This document shows, piece by piece, positions 46,948 through 56,135 of a stretch of 64,000 nt of DNA; position 1 is the stretch's first letter; each line of letters begins with the position of its first letter. The notes under the pieces were generated by a model. That model was not told where the DNA came from. It worked only from the letters and a program-made list of their open reading frames with translations, and did no database searches. Source of the DNA: Marinobacter sp. HL-58 (lineage in GTDB: Bacteria > Pseudomonadota > Gammaproteobacteria > Pseudomonadales > Oleiphilaceae). The stretch covers positions 372,001-436,000 of the forward strand of contig NZ_LIHP01000004.1 of the NCBI RefSeq assembly GCF_001314605.1, read 5' to 3'. A program made the translations under genes and the position numbers.

Positions 46948-47239
46948 TGGCACCTGTGAAAGCCACTAACCCTTACCTTTCAAGATTTTGGGATCGTTTT
47001 CTAAGAAAACACATTAGACCAAAACGGCATTTTTACCGTCAGTAATATCAATAAGTTGCGTTACGTTTGTCGCCACGTAATTGCATAAATTTATACAAGC
47101 CAGCTCGACAAAGAACCATCCATGCCCAAAAGGGAATCGAACAATCAGCGCCCTTTGGAACATAATGGTTTGCACTCATCGTTGTCAGGCGGAGCAATAG
47201 TCGAGAAGTGACTGAGCCCCACCCACCTAATAGTTTTTC

Positions 47240-47539
47240 TTAGTCCTCTCCCATCATCTCTTCCAACCAGTCTTTTATGAACGGGTTTTGTTTAAGTACT
47301 TCTACGAGCATGCAACCTGTAGATGCAGCCAGAAAAGTGAGATTTATCTTACTTTTCAGTAGAGGCATTACAACGGCAAATACCGTATCAAAGCTATCCC
47401 AAGCACTCGCTACTTCTGGACTATAAATTGACGGTATTATCACGAACAGAAAGGCGATTACTGATGCGGCGGCAGTTGCTTTCAGTGACTGCACGACGAT
47501 TTCCGAGTCGATTATATTTTTAATCATGTTAGCTTGCAT
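47240..47539 (-). CDS. Small two-helix membrane protein, cassette copy 1
   Basis: A 99-residue protein with hydrophobic segments at about residues 23-40 and 50-85. I do not recognise its family. AAGGAG lies eight bases before the ATG. It aligns without gaps over its last ~52 residues with the protein at 57118-57411, sharing F-x3-F, LK-x-K-x3-T-x-L-x-A and an acidic D/E-rich end. Both genes face leftward and are each followed, in divergent orientation, by a related 47-52 residue membrane protein. It is therefore half of a duplicated cassette. Confidence 0.7.
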   Translation of the reverse strand: MQANMIKNIIDSEIVVQSLKATAAASVIAFLFVIIPSIYSPEVASAWDSFDTVFAVVMPLLKSKINLTFLAASTGCMLVEVLKQNPFIKDWLEEMMGED

Positions 47540-47593
47540 AGTTTGAGCTCCTTTTGTTGTCGGAAACTCAATAATTGCATAGATTAGGAATCC

Positions 47594-47626
47594 TCCAAAT
47601 TTGGACTAAATGCCGAATTTTGGAGA
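47594..47626. promoter_or_regulatory. Inverted repeats between the divergent small genes, copy 1
   Basis: CTCCAAA at 47594 and TTTGGAG at 47620 form an inverted pair, and CCAAATTTGG at 47596-47605 is a perfect palindrome. They lie midway between the two divergent starts, where a shared operator or overlapping promoters would be expected. Confidence 0.35.
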
Positions 47627-47678
47627 TTTCTCAAAACGGGTAACCTGCGTTATGGGGTAATTTATTGAGGAAGCATTA

Positions 47679-47837
47679 ATGAATCTCATGGCAGGATTTT
47701 TGGGTTATTCGATGTTCACGATTACTTGTGTGACCATTGCCGTGATCGGTTATTGGCACGCTGATAGGCTCGAGGAATGGGCTAAGACGCGCGTCGCTAA
47801 AAAAAGGAATAGGGACTTGGGCGGCACTGGAAAATAG
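47679..47837 (+). CDS. 52-residue single-helix membrane protein, cassette copy 1
   Basis: Too short for routine gene calls. It starts with ATG, has GAGGAAG five to six bases upstream, and encodes a hydrophobic helix followed by IGYWHADRLEEWAKT and a basic end with LGG. About half its residues are identical to the 47-residue protein at 57788-57931 (shared MN start, GY, IGYW-x-AD-x-LE-x-W-x-K and a C-terminal R-x-LGG), which shows that the frame is under protein-level selection. The Trp/Asp/Glu amphipathic segment after the helix suggests a membrane-surface role. Function unknown. Confidence 0.72.
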   Translation: MNLMAGFLGYSMFTITCVTIAVIGYWHADRLEEWAKTRVAKKRNRDLGGTGK

Positions 47838-47916
47838 CCTGACTAAATAATTGGTTGAAGCTTTGCATAAGACCGTTCTCTTTAACCCGCGCCTAAGAGC
47901 GTCGGAGGCGGAATCA

Positions 47917-48653
47917 TTGAACCACTACAGCTTCCTAAGTAACTGAAACTTTCTGCATCAGGGCAGTTCACCACCTACTATGCCCCTTTTGAACATATCA
48001 ACGAGAACGCGAAGGTGGTTCTATGCGGAATCACTCCCGGCATTCAGCAAGCTGTCATTGCTATCAGGGCAGCTCAGGCGGCAATAGAGAAAGGCCTCTC
48101 CCAAGATGAGGTGTTGGCCATTGCCAAACAAACCGCCAGCTTTGCTGGCAGCATGCGTAAAAATCTTGTTGCCATGCTGGACCATGTCGGTCTACATCGC
48201 TACCTCGGCATACAGTCTACCTCTGCGCTCTTCGGGGAACGTGCGGATCTAGTACATTACACCTCAGCTCTGCGGAATCCGGTCTTGTCCAACGGGAAGA
48301 ATTATTCGGGTGGCGCAAATATGGCGCGTATCGACTATCTCTGGCAGAGTGCCTCATCAGGATTGAAGACAGAAATTGACGTACTGCCTAACGATGCCGT
48401 TTTCGTCCCTCTTGGTCCTAGTGTTGATTCAGTGTTCGAACGGATGGTGGCAGAGCGTGTTCTGGAACGCAGCAGGGTCCTCATTGGGCTGCCCCACCCA
48501 TCGGGCGCTAATGCAGAACGAATCGCCTATTTCTGCGAGAGGAAAGATCGCGCCGCACTATCGAACAAAACTAATCCCGATAGCCTGGACCAGCGACGGG
48601 CACTTATCATCAAGTGTATAAGACAACTTGACAGGTCATCGGCCCGAGCCTGA
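47917..48653 (+). pseudogene. Uracil-DNA-glycosylase-like protein, probably frameshifted near its start
   Basis: The main frame, open from 47943 with first GTG at 48015, encodes about 235 residues including VVLCGITPG, ASFAGSMRKNL and a C-terminal LIGLPHPSGANAER, resembling an uncharacterised family related to uracil-DNA glycosylases (GxxPG and HPS-type motifs). Protein-like sequence (FTTYYAPFEH) continues upstream of the first GTG to a TAA at 47940 with no start. A TTG at 47917 with perfect GGAGG eight bases upstream opens another frame (LNHYSFLSN) that would join by a -1 shift. So the gene is probably broken by a frameshift, or uses recoding. Family call is tentative. Confidence 0.55.
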
Positions 48654-49149
48654 TTTTTCCTTCGGATGCTGGAATGTACGTCAAATTCGCTCCTGCGATT
48701 CAGGTGGTATACCGATAGAGTGTTCCAATTCCGGTGTCCTGAGGTCTACCTGACGCGGGGAATATCTCATTCACACTCGAATACCACCACATGCACTCGT
48801 GGCGCAGGTTTGAACCTGATCGTTGGGAAGCACTTTATCCGAGGCTCTTCTAAACAGGCTAAACAAATTCCGGCTTTCAACAGTTTGTCGACGACAAGTT
48901 CGTTCAGGCTCTCTAATCTAGCGACGGCGCCAGAGAACTGATGCCTTGCCATGGTTTCCAGTTGATGGCGTATCATCGGAGAAAACGACTTCGATCTGTC
49001 GACGGGGGTGGCGTGGAGATCATTTTTTCAGGTACCCTCTCCCAAAACATGTTTGGTTCTTTCCATTGAGGGAAAACTAAACAACTCAACACGTTAGGCA
49101 GCTTGCTTCTTCACCGCCTATGCGAAACCCGTTTTAAGGTTTTAACACA
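48654..49149. other. Intergenic region upstream of the glyco/methyl operon
   Basis: About 495 bases. It must contain the promoter of the rightward operon starting at 49150. A leftward frame at 48767-48976 (69 codons, ending VHVVVFECE) has protein-like composition and may be a gene remnant, but it has no ribosome site and I recognise nothing in it. No repeat or terminator is clear. Confidence 0.3.
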
Positions 49150-49701
49150 ATGGCTGAAATCGGGATTTCTGTAGTGGGCTTTGCCGGGAGCATTAACGAA
49201 GCGAGTCAGCTAGCAGCTAAAGAAGTCGGCGATATTATTGCAAGGCGGGGTTTAAACCTAGTTTGTGGTGGCATGGGCGGTGTGATGGCCGCTTCTTGTG
49301 AGGGGTTCAAACAGGTTGAGGGAGCGCCCGGGAAAACTATCGGGTATTTACCGTTTTATGACTTCGCCGACGCTAACCCTTGGGTAGATATAGTTCTACC
49401 AACCGGCTTGGATATTGGGCGTAACCAGCTGGTTGTTGCTGCAGGCAGAGCTTTAGTCGCTATAGGTGGTGGCGCAGGCACTCTTAGCGAAATAGCGTTA
49501 GCTGGGCAGCTAGGTAAACCGATTGGTCTTGTGACCTGGTGTGGTGGGTGGTCTGCTCAGTTGGAGGAGGGTTTTATCGATCATCGCAAAAAAAGCTATC
49601 TAAAGCTTTTAAACAGTACTAAAGAAGTTGAAGTCTTTATTAATGATTGCCTGAGTTATCAGCCGAAGGTTGAAAGCATTAATGCCTGGCATGACCGCTG
49701 A
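49150..49701 (+). CDS. LOG/SLOG-family protein (TIGR00725-like)
   Basis: A 183-residue Rossmann-like protein of the LOG/SLOG superfamily. The nucleotide-binding loops are CGGMGGVMAASCEG and IGGGAGTLSEIALA, with a preceding GLDIGRNQLVV whose Arg and the later Glu match catalytic positions of LOG phosphoribohydrolases. LOG enzymes split nucleoside 5'-monophosphates into base and ribose phosphate; SLOG relatives bind nucleotide-derived ligands. It is the first gene of an eight-gene operon with glycosyl- and methyltransferases, so it may make or remodel a nucleoside precursor; that is inference. The next gene starts inside its end. Confidence 0.8.
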   Translation: MAEIGISVVGFAGSINEASQLAAKEVGDIIARRGLNLVCGGMGGVMAASCEGFKQVEGAPGKTIGYLPFYDFADANPWVDIVLPTGLDIGRNQLVVAAGRALVAIGGGAGTLSEIALAGQLGKPIGLVTWCGGWSAQLEEGFIDHRKKSYLKLLNSTKEVEVFINDCLSYQPKVESINAWHDR

Positions 49702-50436
49702 ACTCTTCCTGCCCGATGCTCCGGTACTAATGTTACATCGCGTTCTCCAGAAGTACGAGCCGGACAATTACTATTTTCGGCGGGGCACTGCCATCAGCTG
49801 GACACGTTTCGAATCGTTGGTTGTTTGGGCTGAAGCACAGAGAGCGAAGGGATTTCCGACCCCAGTCTTCACTTTTGATGATGGTTATTCCGATAATCAA
49901 GCAGCTTTTCAGGTTTTGTTAAATAAGCAGCTTCCTGTCATTCTTTTCCCCGTGCGCGACTATATACAGACAGGTTTTTCAGTCATCGACGATATGGCTG
50001 CAAGGCTGAATGGCCCCGATTGTTCCCTAAGTCCCAGGATTACCCGTTCACTTCTTTCCGGCAAATTGAAGCGCTGTCTATCAGCACTTTCTCCTGCCGA
50101 ATATCGTTATTATCGCGCGCGTTGGTTTGGCATTATGGATGATGCTGACGCGGCGCCTTTTCTGGCCGAGGCTTGCAACTTGGCGTGCATGGATTGAGTC
50201 ATCGTGTTTGGACCGATCTGTCATCCCGAGAGTTACAGCAGGAAGTTTCAGGCAGTATCCACTGGCTTTCTTGTCTCGGTCATTTCAAACCTAGCGCCAT
50301 TTGTATGCCTCATGGAAAAATTAATAGCCGCGTTTATCAGGCGTTGGAGACTTATGGTTTGCCATTAGTAGGGGTAGACCATAAATACAAACAGCCCGTG
50401 ATTCGACGCAGTTGGGTCAAAGAAAAGCAGGAATAG
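49682..50436 (+). pseudogene. Polysaccharide deacetylase (NodB-like), frameshifted
   Basis: Two frames together encode one NodB-type carbohydrate deacetylase. The first (to 50197) has LMLHRVL and the metal-site motif FTFDDGYSDN; the second (from about 50173) begins with the partner motif GVHGLSHRVW and continues to the C-terminus. They join by a -1 shift near 50170-50180, where the first frame runs into ACMD and stop. No slippery heptamer is obvious, so this is a mutation or sequence error rather than clear recoding. The 5' end overlaps the LOG gene and the 3' end is three bases before the next gene, so an intact copy would have been coupled. Confidence 0.7.
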
Positions 50437-50439
50437 GAA

Positions 50440-51900
50440 ATGGCGAAAACGATTGCGTTGAATTCACCTTACACGGCGGCTTCTCACGATCAAGTAGGAA
50501 GCATTCCCCACATCATGGGCCCTTGGCAACTTGATCTCTTGCAAAAATTAGGGCTGAAAAAAAATTCACGTGTGGCTGATATTGGCTGTGGGACCCTAAG
50601 GGGCGGGCTTCATATTATTGGTTATTTGGATCCTGGTCACTACTTTGGGGTCGATCCTTTAGTTTCATTGGTTAAAGTGGGTCGCGGACTAGTTGAAGAA
50701 GCTGGTTTGAGCTACAAAAATCCTTTGTTAGGTAGCATGGATGATCTTCAAGGAGTTGAACGTCGTTCGGTTGATTTTGTGCTCACCCAAAGCGTGTTGA
50801 ATCATCTTGATGCCAAACAGATCGAGACTGTCGTCGCTCAGGTCAATTCAGTGCTTGCAACAGGTGGCCAGTGGATACTGACAGCGCGAATCAGTGATTT
50901 GGTCGATCAGGTAGATGAAGGTGTACCGCACCCAACACGGCCAAATGAACGACTGGATAGCGTAATGGGCAGAGCTTGGTTTCAGCGCGTTCTATATGAT
51001 TATGGGATGGTCATGGAGCCTGTTGTGGGACATATTCATCCTCGGGGGCTGGATGTGGCCTGTGTACGACGTCTTGACTCTCAGATAGCTCCAAGCATTG
51101 AACAAACGCTGGATAGATTGGTGCAATGGGACACCTCCCCCCACGGCGAGGATCACCAGCAGACAGTTGCGTGGCTAGAAGCATTTGTCACTGCACTAGA
51201 CTTTGAAGTACTTCGCTATGGCGATTCCCCTACTCCCCTCTTGATTGCGCGAAGAGCGCCCAAAGGCGGCTCCAAACGGCGACTCGTTATGTACAACCAT
51301 TATGATGTCGAAGAAGTCCAGAACGGCTGGAAATCGCCGCCCTTTGAGCTAACAACAAGCAGAGGTCGCTGGTTTGGGCTCGGCGTCGCTGACAATAAAG
51401 GGGCTTTAGCTGTGCGACTAGAAGCGATGCGTAATTTGGATTCTTCTCCCGAACTCTGGTGGTTCATACAAGGAGAAGAGGAGTCGGGCTCTAAAATTTT
51501 TCGTGAGTATGTTCAGGAAAATGGCTTGCCGGAGGCTGACTGGTTTCTTGATGAGAATGGCAAGACCGGCTTGGATGGAAATGAGCGCCTGTTGAGTTTT
51601 TGTCAGTTGCCCGAAGGAAAGCGCCAGGCTCTGACGCCGGAACGTCAGGCGGTAGTCGAGCGCTCTACACAACTAGCGGGAGAGCAGAGAATGGTTGATG
51701 TGAGGCCTCTGGATAAACGGTTTGTTCGTGGCGGTTGTGTTTTTCAACAAGGACTGCCTCCTGGTGCTTGTTACCTAGGCCTGGGAACCAATGATGGTGA
51801 GACACATATTCACGCACCGAATGAGTCGATACCGATCGAGGGCGCAGTCAAGCACTGGATCCAAGTCCGTTCCTTGTTGAAAGCCGCTGGTACCTGCTAA
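50440..51900 (+). CDS. Fusion of SAM-dependent methyltransferase and M20-type metallopeptidase
   Basis: A 486-residue two-domain protein. The N-terminal ~210 residues are a class I methyltransferase: VADIGCGTLRGGLHI (motif I), HYFGVDP and a helical cap. The C-terminal ~270 residues resemble M20 zinc peptidases: MYNHYDVEEV (His-x-Asp), LGVADNKGALA, FIQGEEESGS and HIHAPNESIPI, which supply the expected two-metal ligands. The dimerisation/lid domain of M20 enzymes is missing or very short, so the peptidase part may be minimal. I know of no such fusion. Its start is three bases after the deacetylase. It could methylate and deacylate the same product. Confidence 0.75.
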   Translation: MAKTIALNSPYTAASHDQVGSIPHIMGPWQLDLLQKLGLKKNSRVADIGCGTLRGGLHIIGYLDPGHYFGVDPLVSLVKVGRGLVEEAGLSYKNPLLGSMDDLQGVERRSVDFVLTQSVLNHLDAKQIETVVAQVNSVLATGGQWILTARISDLVDQVDEGVPHPTRPNERLDSVMGRAWFQRVLYDYGMVMEPVVGHIHPRGLDVACVRRLDSQIAPSIEQTLDRLVQWDTSPHGEDHQQTVAWLEAFVTALDFEVLRYGDSPTPLLIARRAPKGGSKRRLVMYNHYDVEEVQNGWKSPPFELTTSRGRWFGLGVADNKGALAVRLEAMRNLDSSPELWWFIQGEEESGSKIFREYVQENGLPEADWFLDENGKTGLDGNERLLSFCQLPEGKRQALTPERQAVVERSTQLAGEQRMVDVRPLDKRFVRGGCVFQQGLPPGACYLGLGTNDGETHIHAPNESIPIEGAVKHWIQVRSLLKAAGTC

Positions 51901-51902
51901 CC

Positions 51903-53303
51903 ATGAGTTTCGCAGTAGGAACAAAACAGGACATTGTCATCGGCGTCATTGTGACTGATCGGGTGGCTGGGCTAAGTAGACTCCTGGCATCCCTTGAGCC
52001 AGTTGCTCATGATCCCAACGTGCACGTTATTGTTCTCGATAATGGCAGTAAACCTTCAGAAATATCCCGTTTGGTTATTGCGGCGAATTCAGGTGCCAGA
52101 GGCCAACGCTCGTGCGTGCCCGGTCGCCGCGAGGGCGCCCCTCTTCATGAAAATCGGGTTCAGCTTTCAGTTTGCATTGCAGATTGGGCCAAAGATCGGG
52201 GGCTTGCCAAACCAATCGTTTGGATGATCGATGACGACCTTACGTTTGAACGCTTAAAAATGTTCAGCGGGTATCTAGTTTGCCAGAATGTGGCGGGCAG
52301 CCGAATGGCTCAGGTGCGAGAGCTAGCTAAAAACGACAGGTGTGACCTTCTTGTTTCGGGCTTTACAGGGGATGCTCCTGTGCGTCCAAATGCTGTCATT
52401 TCGTGCCAACTGGGTGACCTGCGCGCAGAACTCGAACGACTGGTTGCTGCTGACCCCGCGTCTTATTACATCGGCAAGGATGTGGATCCGGCCCTTTACA
52501 TTGGTGACTACTACTACTCACACACCGAGGAGCGATCCCTGAAGTCGGCACAGCCCTACCCCTGGCTGGTGCGCCCTGAAGCGGGTTCTAGCGTCACAGA
52601 TCAGTTGGTGACAATGCTTGGGGCGGCTCAGGGTATTGAACTGGGTCGCGGAGTATTTCGTCCACTGCTGGAAGAACGCGATTCAGATACCCTTTGCATT
52701 AATGACTCTCTGGCTCCCAATCGAGGTGGAAACGCCGTTTTCTTCGGGCTGGAGCCATTGCTTGCCCATCACTATCCTGCCTTTTCTGTCGGTGAAGGTT
52801 ACTCCAGACGAAGCGATATGGTCGGATCGACGCTTCTGGCAAAAAAGAGCGGCTATCGTGTCGCTGAGGGCAATCTTTCTTTGCTCCATGACCGTCGTGA
52901 CCAGGAGGCGATAACTGCCCATCCGGGAGAATGGCTTAGGGAATTTGCCGGAGTGATGCTGAGCCGGCTTGTCATGCAGGGGGTACCATCCGATCGTTCG
53001 TCAGTTGACTACTTGAAGTCTGTCGCCGAGGATCGGGCTCATAGAATCCAGATAGATGCACGAAGAATCGTAACTGAGGTTGAACAAACATTGAGCACGC
53101 TTGACCAGACAGCAGCTATTTGGTGGAAATGCCACAGGTGCCGCCCGCTGGTACGCCCGTTAAGGTCGTCCCTGACCCGAATTCAACATACCTTTGGGGA
53201 TGCATGCCGCCAACAAATATTCGAAAAGCTGTCTGCCGATGACGTCCTTCAAAGCGTAAGCCAGGCCTATGCCCATCTTGATAAACGGCGGTTTGTCTGG
53301 TGA
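51903..53303 (+). CDS. Glycosyltransferase-like protein (GT-A type), 466 aa
   Basis: Start two bases after the upstream stop. The N-terminus looks like a GT2/GT-A nucleotide-sugar fold: IVIGVIVTDRVAGLSRLLASL, then VIVLDNGSKP and a DxD-type site WMIDDDLTFE. The middle contains YIGDYYYSHTEE and GNAVFFGLEPLL; the last 120 residues are helical and Arg-rich. The length and middle differ from standard GT2 enzymes, so donor and acceptor are unknown. No membrane segment is seen. Confidence 0.6.
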   Translation: MSFAVGTKQDIVIGVIVTDRVAGLSRLLASLEPVAHDPNVHVIVLDNGSKPSEISRLVIAANSGARGQRSCVPGRREGAPLHENRVQLSVCIADWAKDRGLAKPIVWMIDDDLTFERLKMFSGYLVCQNVAGSRMAQVRELAKNDRCDLLVSGFTGDAPVRPNAVISCQLGDLRAELERLVAADPASYYIGKDVDPALYIGDYYYSHTEERSLKSAQPYPWLVRPEAGSSVTDQLVTMLGAAQGIELGRGVFRPLLEERDSDTLCINDSLAPNRGGNAVFFGLEPLLAHHYPAFSVGEGYSRRSDMVGSTLLAKKSGYRVAEGNLSLLHDRRDQEAITAHPGEWLREFAGVMLSRLVMQGVPSDRSSVDYLKSVAEDRAHRIQIDARRIVTEVEQTLSTLDQTAAIWWKCHRCRPLVRPLRSSLTRIQHTFGDACRQQIFEKLSADDVLQSVSQAYAHLDKRRFVW

Positions 53304-54262
53304 AGCAGTGGCTCATTACAATGGGGGATTTCCAGTCCCCGGATGGCATGCTTGCGGGTATTGGATGGACGGGCAAGCGACTCAAGATTCTTTGGGCCCA
53401 TCGTTACGTATTGCCCCTGGAGCGCCAGTTGTATGGCAAGGGCTTTACCGGCGCTGAGTTACTCCCTGATGGGGATATACTCACCTGCGGTTTCAACGCG
53501 CTTTACCTCATCAATCCCATTAGAAAGACGTGTAGGCCCTGGTTGGTTCGAGATGATTTGAACGACTTGCATGATGTGGCTGTTCAGGGAAAAGGCGGAG
53601 AGCGTCGCCTGATTATCGCAAATACCGGCTTAGATCGAATTGATGTTTTTCGTGGTGACGGGGCAAAACTTCTAAACCGCATTCCTCTTACACCGCTTAA
53701 TTCCGAATCACCACAGATTGACAATGACCCCTATTTTGATGAGTTGGCGAATGCAGATAGACCGATCTATTTACGTAAACTGCGAGATCAGGTTCACCCC
53801 AATACCGTTCTGTCATTGAAGGATCGAATTTGGGTATCACGACTCAATGATCGGGCACTGACTCTGGTAAATGGAGAAAAAGTTACTTATTTGCCAGGGC
53901 TTCCTCATGATCTGGTTCCTTGGAAAGGGCGAATCTGGATGACTACAACCGATGGACGAATCTGGTCTTCCAATCCAGACCTTCGCCAGGGCAACCCCAG
54001 ATGTGAATTCGATTCATATATCTGTACCGGCCGCTCCGGTTGGATTCGAGGACTATCAATAAGCGAGAGACTTCTCATTGTGGGGTGCACCCGAATCTCA
54101 CGTATGCCACGTGAACGCTGGACAGATCGAAGTTTTGCTCATACAGAGACCGGGTTACTGTTAATGAATCGGTCAGATGGCTCTTCACTCGACTGGCTTT
54201 CTCTCGAAGAGCTTGGGGAGCACCCCAAGGTCTTTGGCATCTATTCGTGGAGTCGTCAGTGA
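53300..54262 (+). CDS. Propeller-like protein of unknown function
   Basis: A 320-residue protein starting with GTG in a four-base overlap with the previous stop. Repeating beta-strand patterns (LLPDGDILTCGFNALYLIN, RRLIIANTGLDRIDVF, KDRIWVSRLNDRALTLVNG, KGRIWMTTTDGRIWSS) suggest a beta-propeller with five or six blades. No signal peptide is seen, so it should be cytosolic. It may be a lyase-like, carbohydrate-binding or scaffolding component of the operon. I cannot assign a reaction. Confidence 0.6.
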   Translation: MKQWLITMGDFQSPDGMLAGIGWTGKRLKILWAHRYVLPLERQLYGKGFTGAELLPDGDILTCGFNALYLINPIRKTCRPWLVRDDLNDLHDVAVQGKGGERRLIIANTGLDRIDVFRGDGAKLLNRIPLTPLNSESPQIDNDPYFDELANADRPIYLRKLRDQVHPNTVLSLKDRIWVSRLNDRALTLVNGEKVTYLPGLPHDLVPWKGRIWMTTTDGRIWSSNPDLRQGNPRCEFDSYICTGRSGWIRGLSISERLLIVGCTRISRMPRERWTDRSFAHTETGLLLMNRSDGSSLDWLSLEELGEHPKVFGIYSWSRQ

Positions 54263-55386
54263 AACCGCCAGTTTTACGTTTGCTTTGTGATAGCAATCCG
54301 ATGTGTTTTGGGTCGACTTCAGCGATGCTTTCGGTACTTGATTTTGTCCCTGCTGAATCTACGGCGTTGGTCAATGGTGTCACCGCTGAGTTACTCGCCC
54401 GTGATTCGGTTGTCGATCGGACGATTTCTGTCAATAACAAGTCGCCCGAGAGTATGCAACGAGCGGTGGATTTCGAAGACTTTGACGCCGTATTAGTCGT
54501 CAGCAACCAAAGCAATATTGCGCTGTATGCGGATGTTGGATTACCAATTTTTTTTGTCGATGTGCTTTACTGGTATGGACCGCATAAGCAGCAGCCAGTC
54601 TGGAGCTTGGCCGAACGAACCTTTATTCAGAATTTTCCGGGAGTTTTTGATCGCCTCGAGTCTCAGGTCTATCAAGAACCTCCAGTGATAGTCGGACCTT
54701 TAATTCGCCAGGCTGCGGTAAGTAGCCCGGGGCGTAAAGGTACGCTGATACAAATAGGTGGCGCGAGAAGTCGTTGGATTCGCCCGGGAGACAATTCTTT
54801 ATTTTCAGAGCAGGTCCTCAGCTGGATTTGTCACCAAGAACTTAATTTGCCCCAACCACTAACTCTCGCTTGTGGAAAAGACGCCGGCAAAGCCGCACAA
54901 CACAGTCATTTGGCCGACTCAATTCATATTGACTCCTTTGCTTATGACGACTTTATCAGCAAGCTCCAACAAACTGCTGTTTATATAACCACACCCGGAC
55001 AGGGTGCGGTTTTCGAAGGGCTTGCGGCAGGTGTAGATCTGTTGTTTTTACCACCACAGAATGCGACCCAAGTTTTACAGCTGGCGATCTATGAACGGGC
55101 CGGGCTGGTCGCCGAGGGCCTGAATCTGACTGCCCTAGATCCGCTGTTCGATCATTCGGCACTTGAGGCTTCGGAAGAGCAACTCACGATGGAAGTTTTG
55201 CGCTCGCTCAATAGAATAAACACCCCGGAGGTGGCCGAGCAGGTCGCCCGGCATTTAAGATTTCAGTACGAAACGCTCAATCAAGTGCATGCAGTGCGTC
55301 GCGCCTTTATTGAGTTTATAGGCTCACCGGGTGGCTCATTGGTTGCTGAAGCAATACATCGCTGGTGGTGTGAGCAATGGATGTAA
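54259..55386 (+). CDS. GT-B-type glycosyltransferase-like protein
   Basis: About 375 residues. The GTG at 54259 overlaps the previous stop and has GGAG six bases upstream; an earlier GTG at 54247 is possible. The C-terminal half carries a typical GT-B donor-site stretch: AVYITTPGQGAVFEGLAAGVDLL, followed by PPQNATQVLQLAIYERAGL, as in GT28/GT1 families. The N-terminus resembles their first Rossmann domain (FGSTSAMLSVLDFVPA). Sugar and acceptor are unknown. Its end overlaps the following GT2 gene by ten bases. Confidence 0.68.
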   Translation: MKPPVLRLLCDSNPMCFGSTSAMLSVLDFVPAESTALVNGVTAELLARDSVVDRTISVNNKSPESMQRAVDFEDFDAVLVVSNQSNIALYADVGLPIFFVDVLYWYGPHKQQPVWSLAERTFIQNFPGVFDRLESQVYQEPPVIVGPLIRQAAVSSPGRKGTLIQIGGARSRWIRPGDNSLFSEQVLSWICHQELNLPQPLTLACGKDAGKAAQHSHLADSIHIDSFAYDDFISKLQQTAVYITTPGQGAVFEGLAAGVDLLFLPPQNATQVLQLAIYERAGLVAEGLNLTALDPLFDHSALEASEEQLTMEVLRSLNRINTPEVAEQVARHLRFQYETLNQVHAVRRAFIEFIGSPGGSLVAEAIHRWWCEQWM

Positions 55387-56117
55387 CGGCGATTATACCG
55401 ACTCGTGGTGACCGCTTATCGATGTTGCATGAGGCCCTCAAATCCGTTTCACGACAGAGTATTAGAGCACAACACACGCTTGTGGTGGTTGATGGTACAG
55501 AAGCAATACAGCGGAGCGTAAGTGAGCATATCAGTCACTTTCCCAATGTGAGCGTGGTCACCACCGCTGAATGTCAAGGAGTCTCAGTTGCACGTAACCT
55601 TGGTGCCGCTCTTGCGAAAACTCGATATATAGCATTTCTGGATGATGATGATCTGTGGCTGCCAGATCATCTGGCACCTTTTGCCAACGATGACTTCGAT
55701 CTGGGGCTATCTGCTTTCTGGAAGCAGGGACAAGACAAGTGTGTGCATGAAAAAACACCACCCGCTGTATTGCATCCGAGGCGTTTTTTTGTGACCAACG
55801 GTGGATGCAGGGGCAGTAACCTGGTGGTTAGAACAGACCTATTCTTGGCACAAGGCGGGTTTGACCCTCATTTAAAAGCTTTCAATGACGTAGACTTTGC
55901 CATTCGTATGTCGCGGAATACTGCTATTCGTTATCGACGAAACAGAAAAAGGACTGTCGTGTTTAGAAACCATTCAGGAGCGCGATTGTCTCGCGCGAGT
56001 ATGGGGCTTTATGAAGAGGCTGCGAACCGATTTTTCGAGCGTTATTCAATCTCAATGAGTTCTATAGAACGCGACCGTTTTAGAGAATGGGTTGCCAGAG
56101 TAAAGCAAATTTCTTGA
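55377..56117 (+). CDS. GT2-family glycosyltransferase
   Basis: A 246-residue GT-A enzyme: DVTAIIPTRGDRLSMLHEALKSV at the start, VSVARNLGAALAKTRYIAFLDDDDLW for the donor/metal site, and FVTNGGCRGSNLVVR with FNDVDFAIRMSR further on, the expected acceptor-side ED-like region. No membrane helices, so it probably works on a soluble or nucleotide-linked acceptor. It overlaps the GT-B gene, showing translational coupling. Confidence 0.82.
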   Translation: MDVTAIIPTRGDRLSMLHEALKSVSRQSIRAQHTLVVVDGTEAIQRSVSEHISHFPNVSVVTTAECQGVSVARNLGAALAKTRYIAFLDDDDLWLPDHLAPFANDDFDLGLSAFWKQGQDKCVHEKTPPAVLHPRRFFVTNGGCRGSNLVVRTDLFLAQGGFDPHLKAFNDVDFAIRMSRNTAIRYRRNRKRTVVFRNHSGARLSRASMGLYEEAANRFFERYSISMSSIERDRFREWVARVKQIS

Positions 56118-56135
56118 TTTTTATAAGAAGGTAAC

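Larger units (their letters stand above)
46749..47239. other. Gene-poor recombination region between Wadjet and the mosaic island
   Basis: About 490 AT-rich bases without a convincing gene. They hold three phased TTTGGGT repeats and a tRNA-Cys 3' fragment (both listed separately). The rest shows no clear promoter or terminator that I can support. Confidence 0.5.

Noticed and set aside
48666-48941. A 91-codon frame downstream of the uracil-glycosylase-like gene
   Set aside because: Low-complexity Ser/Thr/Arg composition and no ribosome site.
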